NCBI GenBank assembly: GCA_905206195.1
Contig: CAJLGN010000026.1
Coordinates: 1-9,603 of the forward strand
Reading direction: 5' to 3'
Origin: an uncultured Roseburia sp.
GTDB taxonomy: Bacteria > Bacillota > Clostridia > Lachnospirales > Lachnospiraceae
Length of the DNA: 9,603 nucleotides
This document shows positions 5,926 through 9,603 of the stretch, one piece after another. The notes beneath the pieces are model-generated. The model was given only the letters and a program-made list of their open reading frames with translations. It was not told the origin of the DNA and did not search any database. Both the position numbers and the translations under genes were made by a program. Each line of letters opens with the position of its first letter. The stretch's first letter is position 1.

Positions 5926-5954
5926 TCGACTTTTATTCTGAGGGACGGTATAAT
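5926..5954 (+). promoter_or_regulatory. Promoter of dnaE
   Basis: TCGACT (5926-5931) and a perfect TATAAT (5949-5954) are separated by 17 bp. The start site would be near 5961, giving a leader of about 120 nt before the dnaE ATG at 6083. The -35 lies 18 bp from that of the divergent zinc-ribbon promoter. Confidence 0.7.
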
Positions 5955-5973
5955 GACGGTAAGTCAGAGCGGT

Positions 5974-6020
5974 GCCGGATACAGTGGAGACCGAATTGGC
6001 CGCATGTTGACAAATCCGGC
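5974..6020 (+). other. Inverted repeat in the dnaE leader
   Basis: GCCGGAT (5974-5980) and ATCCGGC (6014-6020) are a perfect 7-bp inverted repeat around a 33-nt loop, followed by TTTT. It could be a weak attenuator-like hairpin, but the loop is long and the T-run short. The role is uncertain. Confidence 0.3.
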
Positions 6021-6082
6021 TTTTGGAAAGCTGGTGAGCACTGAGGATTTCCGTTTTTGTACAAGAATCAGGAGAAATACAT

Positions 6083-9000
6083 ATGTCATTTACACATTTA
6101 CACGTCCACACGGAGTACAGTCTTTTGGACGGTTCCAATAAGATCAAAGAATATGTCAATTATGTGAAGGAACTGGGGATGACGGCGGCGGCGATCACCG
6201 ACCACGGTGTGATGTTCGGCGTCATTGACTTCTACAAGGCGGCGAAGGCGGCTGGGATCAACCCGATTTTGGGCTGCGAGGTCTATGTCGCGCCTGGCTC
6301 TAGGATGGATAGAGAGACGTCACACGGGGAGGAGCGCTACTATCATCTGGTGCTGCTTGCAGAAAACAATCAGGGTTATCAGAACCTGATGAAAATTGTG
6401 TCCAAGGGCTTTCTGGAGGGTTACTACTACAAGCCGCGTGTGGACATGGAGATTTTGGAGAAGTACCACGAGGGGATCATCGCCTTAAGTGCCTGCCTGG
6501 GTGGGGAGGTGCCGTGCTATCTGCTCCGGGGACTTTACGAGGAGGCGAAGAAAGTCGCGCTGCGTTATGAGGCGTGTTTTGGAAGGGGGAACTTCTTCCT
6601 CGAGCTCCAAGATCACGGGATCGCAAAGCAGAGGATGGTCAATACGGAGTTGATGCGCATGAGCCAGGAGACCGGAATTGGGCTTGTGGTGACAAACGAC
6701 GTGCACTACACGTACGCCGAGGACTGGGAGCCGCATGACATTCTTCTCTGCATCCAGACGGGGAAAAAGCTCTCCGATGAGAATCGCATGCGCTACGAGG
6801 GCGGGCAGTTTTATGTCAAGTCCGAGGAGCAGATGCGGGCGTTGTTCCCCTACGCAAAGGAGGCGATTGAGAACACACAAAAGATTGCGGATCGCTGTCA
6901 TGTGGAGCTTGAGTTCGGCGTGACGAAGCTGCCGCATTTTGATGTGCCGGAGGGCTGCGATTCGTGGACGTACCTGAATAAGATCTGCCACGAGGGTCTC
7001 ATCAGCCGTTATCCGCAGAATCATGAAACGCTGCGCGCTCAGCTTGATTATGAACTTTCTGTCATTCAAAAAATGGGGTATGTGGATTATTTCCTCATCG
7101 TGTGGGATTTCATCAACTACTCCAGAATGCGCGGTATCCCTGTCGGCCCGGGGCGGGGAAGCGCCGCGGGGAGCCTGGTCTCCTACACGGCGGGAATTAC
7201 GAATATCGACCCGATCCGCTACGGTCTGCTGTTTGAGCGCTTCTTAAACCCGGAGCGCGTGACCATGCCGGATATCGATATCGACTTCTGCTACGAGAGG
7301 CGCGGGGAGGTCATCGACTATGTGGTGGAGAAGTACGGGGCGGACTGTGTGACGCAGATCATCACCTTCGGTACACTCGCAGCGCGGGGTGTCATTCGCG
7401 ATGTGGGGCGCGTGATGGATCTGCCCTACAATTTCTGTGATACGATCGCCAAAAATATTCCGAACGAACTCAACATCACGATTGAGAAGGCGCTCATCAT
7501 GAACCCGGAGCTTCGGGCAATGTATGAGTCGGACGAGAACGTGCGCACCTTGATTGATATGTCAAAGCGCCTGGAGGGGCTCCCGCGCCACACGTCTATG
7601 CACGCGGCTGGAGTCGTGATCTCGCAGGAGGCGATGGACGAGTATGTGCCGCTCTCAAGAGCGTCCGACGGCACGATCACGACGCAGTTTGTGATGACGA
7701 CCATCGAGGAGCTTGGGCTTTTAAAGATGGATTTTCTTGGGCTTCGAACCTTGACTGTGATTAAGGATGCGGTGGATCTCATCGAAAAAAATTACGGCGT
7801 ACGCATCGATGTGGACCACATTGACTACAATGATGGAAAAGACCCTGACGCAGTCATGATGGACTACGATGACAGCAAGGTGCTTGCCTCCATCGGAACC
7901 GGGCGGACAGACGGAATCTTCCAGCTTGAGAGCGCCGGCATGAAGAACTTTATGAAGGAGCTAAAGCCTCAGAGTCTGGAGGATATTATCGCCGGAATCT
8001 CCCTGTATCGCCCGGGTCCCATGGACTTTATTCCAAAGTACGTCAAGGGAAAAAATGAGAAGGACAGCATCAGTTACGTGTGCAGCGAGCTGGAGGCCAT
8101 CCTTGAGCCGACTTACGGCTGCATCGTGTACCAGGAGCAGGTCATGCAGATTGTGCAGAATCTGGCCGGCTACACGATGGGGCAGGCGGACAATATCAGG
8201 CGTGCCATGAGCAAGAAAAAGCAGTACATCATCGACGCCGAGCGGCAGAATTTCGTCTACGGCAATGAGGAGCAGGGAATCAAGGGATGCATCGCGGGCG
8301 GCATCAGCGAGCAGGCGGCGAACCAGATTTACGACTCGATGGTGGATTTTGCAAAATATGCATTTAACAAATCGCACGCAGCAGCTTACGCGGTTGTGTC
8401 CTACCAGACCGCATATTTGAAATATTACTACCCGGTGGAGTTTATGGCGGCGCTGATGACGTCTGTCATCGATAATCCGCGCAAGGTTGCAGAGTATATT
8501 TACAGCTGCCGCCAGATGGGAATCAAGGTGCTGCCGCCGGACATCAATGAGGGGGAGGGGCGTTTCTCCGCGACGAAGGATGGCATCCGCTACGGTCTGT
8601 ACGCCATCAAGAGCATTGGGCGTCCCGTGGTGGATTTGATTTTACAGGAGCGGGAAGAAGGTGGGATGTACACGACGCTGCAGAGCTTTGTCGAGCGCGT
8701 GGCAGGTCGCGAGGTGAACAAGCGCACCGTGGAGAACCTGATCAAGTCGGGGGCCTGTGACGGACTGGATGGAAACCGCCAGCAGATGATGCTCATTTAC
8801 AGTGCATTGATCGAGAATCAGAACCAGGAAAAAAAGCGATCGATGGCGGGGCAAATGAGTCTTTTTGATCTGGTGTCGGAGGACGAGAAGCGCAGTTATG
8901 AGATCCAATACCCGGACGTGGAAGAGTACACAAAGGAAATAAAGCTGGGATTTGAAAAGGAAGTCCTCGGGATTTATCTCAGCGGTCATCCGCTGGAGGA

Positions 9001-9595
9001 GTATGAGGAGCGATGGAGAAAGGGTATTTCTGCCGTCACGACCGATTTTCTTCTGGATGAAGAGGAGGGCGAAGTCAAGGTGAAGGACAACCAGGCGGTG
9101 ACCGTCGGCGGCATGATCACCGAGAAGACGATCAAGTACACGAAGAACAATAAGACGATGGCGTTTCTCACCATAGAAGACCTGTTCGGGACGGTGGAGG
9201 TCATCGTGTTCCCGAAAGATTATGAGAAATATCACGACCTGATGAATGAGGATGAAAAAGTGTTTATCCGGGGGCGCGCGAACGTGGAGGAGGATAAGAA
9301 CGGCAAAATAAGCTGCGAGCAGATCATCTCCTTCGATCACGCAAAGCGCGAGCTGTGGCTGCAGTTTGAGACGCGGGAGAGCTTTGATGAAAAGGAGCGG
9401 GAGCTCTACGCCCTGCTTCACGATTCGGACGGGAAGGATGCCGTTGTCGTCTACATTTCCGGCATCAAAGCGATGAAAAAATTGGCGGACAACTACAATG
9501 TCTGTATCGGTGAGGAAATTGTGAACAAATTAACTAACTTTTTAGGCAAAAATAATGTAAAAGTTGTAGAAAAGAGCATTGAAAAGAGAGCGTAA
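6083..9595 (+). CDS. dnaE: DNA polymerase III alpha subunit (DnaE)
   Basis: This is a C-family replicative polymerase. In Clostridia DnaE works beside PolC, extending primers and copying DNA at the fork. The 1170-aa length is normal. The PHP domain starts HLHVHTEYSLLDG (5-17) and keeps all expected metal ligands: H7, H9, D16, H41, E66, H88, C138, D206, H208. The palm carries PDIDIDF (396-402; catalytic D397 and D399) and the third aspartate D550 in KMDFLGLRTL. Fingers include FAKYAFNKSHAAAYA near 756. A helix-hairpin-helix region lies near 835-900, a beta-clamp motif QMSLFD at 924-929, and an OB fold at about 1005-1080, followed by a short C-terminal domain. AGGAGA (6070-6075), 7 nt before the ATG, fixes the start. 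The stop lies 8 bp from the window end, and no downstream gene is visible. Confidence 0.97.
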   Translation: MSFTHLHVHTEYSLLDGSNKIKEYVNYVKELGMTAAAITDHGVMFGVIDFYKAAKAAGINPILGCEVYVAPGSRMDRETSHGEERYYHLVLLAENNQGYQNLMKIVSKGFLEGYYYKPRVDMEILEKYHEGIIALSACLGGEVPCYLLRGLYEEAKKVALRYEACFGRGNFFLELQDHGIAKQRMVNTELMRMSQETGIGLVVTNDVHYTYAEDWEPHDILLCIQTGKKLSDENRMRYEGGQFYVKSEEQMRALFPYAKEAIENTQKIADRCHVELEFGVTKLPHFDVPEGCDSWTYLNKICHEGLISRYPQNHETLRAQLDYELSVIQKMGYVDYFLIVWDFINYSRMRGIPVGPGRGSAAGSLVSYTAGITNIDPIRYGLLFERFLNPERVTMPDIDIDFCYERRGEVIDYVVEKYGADCVTQIITFGTLAARGVIRDVGRVMDLPYNFCDTIAKNIPNELNITIEKALIMNPELRAMYESDENVRTLIDMSKRLEGLPRHTSMHAAGVVISQEAMDEYVPLSRASDGTITTQFVMTTIEELGLLKMDFLGLRTLTVIKDAVDLIEKNYGVRIDVDHIDYNDGKDPDAVMMDYDDSKVLASIGTGRTDGIFQLESAGMKNFMKELKPQSLEDIIAGISLYRPGPMDFIPKYVKGKNEKDSISYVCSELEAILEPTYGCIVYQEQVMQIVQNLAGYTMGQADNIRRAMSKKKQYIIDAERQNFVYGNEEQGIKGCIAGGISEQAANQIYDSMVDFAKYAFNKSHAAAYAVVSYQTAYLKYYYPVEFMAALMTSVIDNPRKVAEYIYSCRQMGIKVLPPDINEGEGRFSATKDGIRYGLYAIKSIGRPVVDLILQEREEGGMYTTLQSFVERVAGREVNKRTVENLIKSGACDGLDGNRQQMMLIYSALIENQNQEKKRSMAGQMSLFDLVSEDEKRSYEIQYPDVEEYTKEIKLGFEKEVLGIYLSGHPLEEYEERWRKGISAVTTDFLLDEEEGEVKVKDNQAVTVGGMITEKTIKYTKNNKTMAFLTIEDLFGTVEVIVFPKDYEKYHDLMNEDEKVFIRGRANVEEDKNGKISCEQIISFDHAKRELWLQFETRESFDEKERELYALLHDSDGKDAVVVYISGIKAMKKLADNYNVCIGEEIVNKLTNFLGKNNVKVVEKSIEKRA

Positions 9596-9603
9596 AGATA
9601 TTA

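Noticed and set aside
5908..6141. 77-codon frame overlapping the dnaE start
   Set aside because: It begins upstream of the dnaE promoter, runs through the leader into dnaE in another frame, and shows no domain.
6485..9421. Several long minus-strand frames opposite dnaE and clpB
   Set aside because: These are shadow frames of GC-rich coding sequence on the other strand, with no ribosome binding sites or domains.
1..9603. CRISPR arrays, tRNA or rRNA genes
   Set aside because: No regularly spaced repeats and no cloverleaf or rRNA-like sequence were seen on either strand.

Overview
The window looks like a chromosome segment from a Gram-positive Clostridia, most likely a Lachnospiraceae-type gut Firmicute. 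This is inferred from strong AGGAGG-type ribosome binding sites, sigma-A-like promoters, a CIRCE operator in front of clpB, a Firmicutes-style DnaE, and a Tn916/Tn1549-type conjugative element. The genus cannot be fixed from the sequence alone. Base composition changes across the window: positions 1 to about 2610 are visibly AT-richer than the clpB-dnaE part.

Positions 1 to about 2610 are the integrase-end terminus of an integrative conjugative element (ICE). In order it holds the end of a sigma-70-like regulator (Orf7 type), an overlapping Orf8-type helix-turn-helix protein, a gene-free stretch of about 420 bp rich in nested inverted repeats, a small excisionase, and a Tn916-type tyrosine integrase. 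The integrase is broken in a striking way. An in-frame TAG at 2424-2426 sits exactly where the catalytic tyrosine should be, and the conserved C-terminal tail is still readable in the same frame for 23 more codons. This copy of the element therefore looks unable to excise on its own. Arm-type-like repeats follow the integrase, and the element appears to end just before position 2620.

The chromosome resumes with a well-formed heat-shock control region. It has a CIRCE operator (HrcA target) overlapping a TTGACA-N17-TATAAC promoter, then a leader of about 190 nt with large hairpins, then a full-length clpB disaggregase gene. The element ends only tens of bases upstream of this promoter, and no convincing terminator is visible between int and clpB.

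A small zinc-ribbon protein of unknown function is encoded on the minus strand. It converges on clpB with a 2-bp gap and diverges from dnaE. Its promoter and the dnaE promoter lie back to back at about 5880-5954. dnaE (DNA polymerase III alpha, 1170 aa, with intact PHP and polymerase catalytic residues) fills the rest of the window.

The most unusual items are the amber codon at the integrase nucleophile, the structured region at 604-972 upstream of xis (including a possible hairpin-bridged ribosome binding site for xis), and the structured clpB leader next to the ICE junction.
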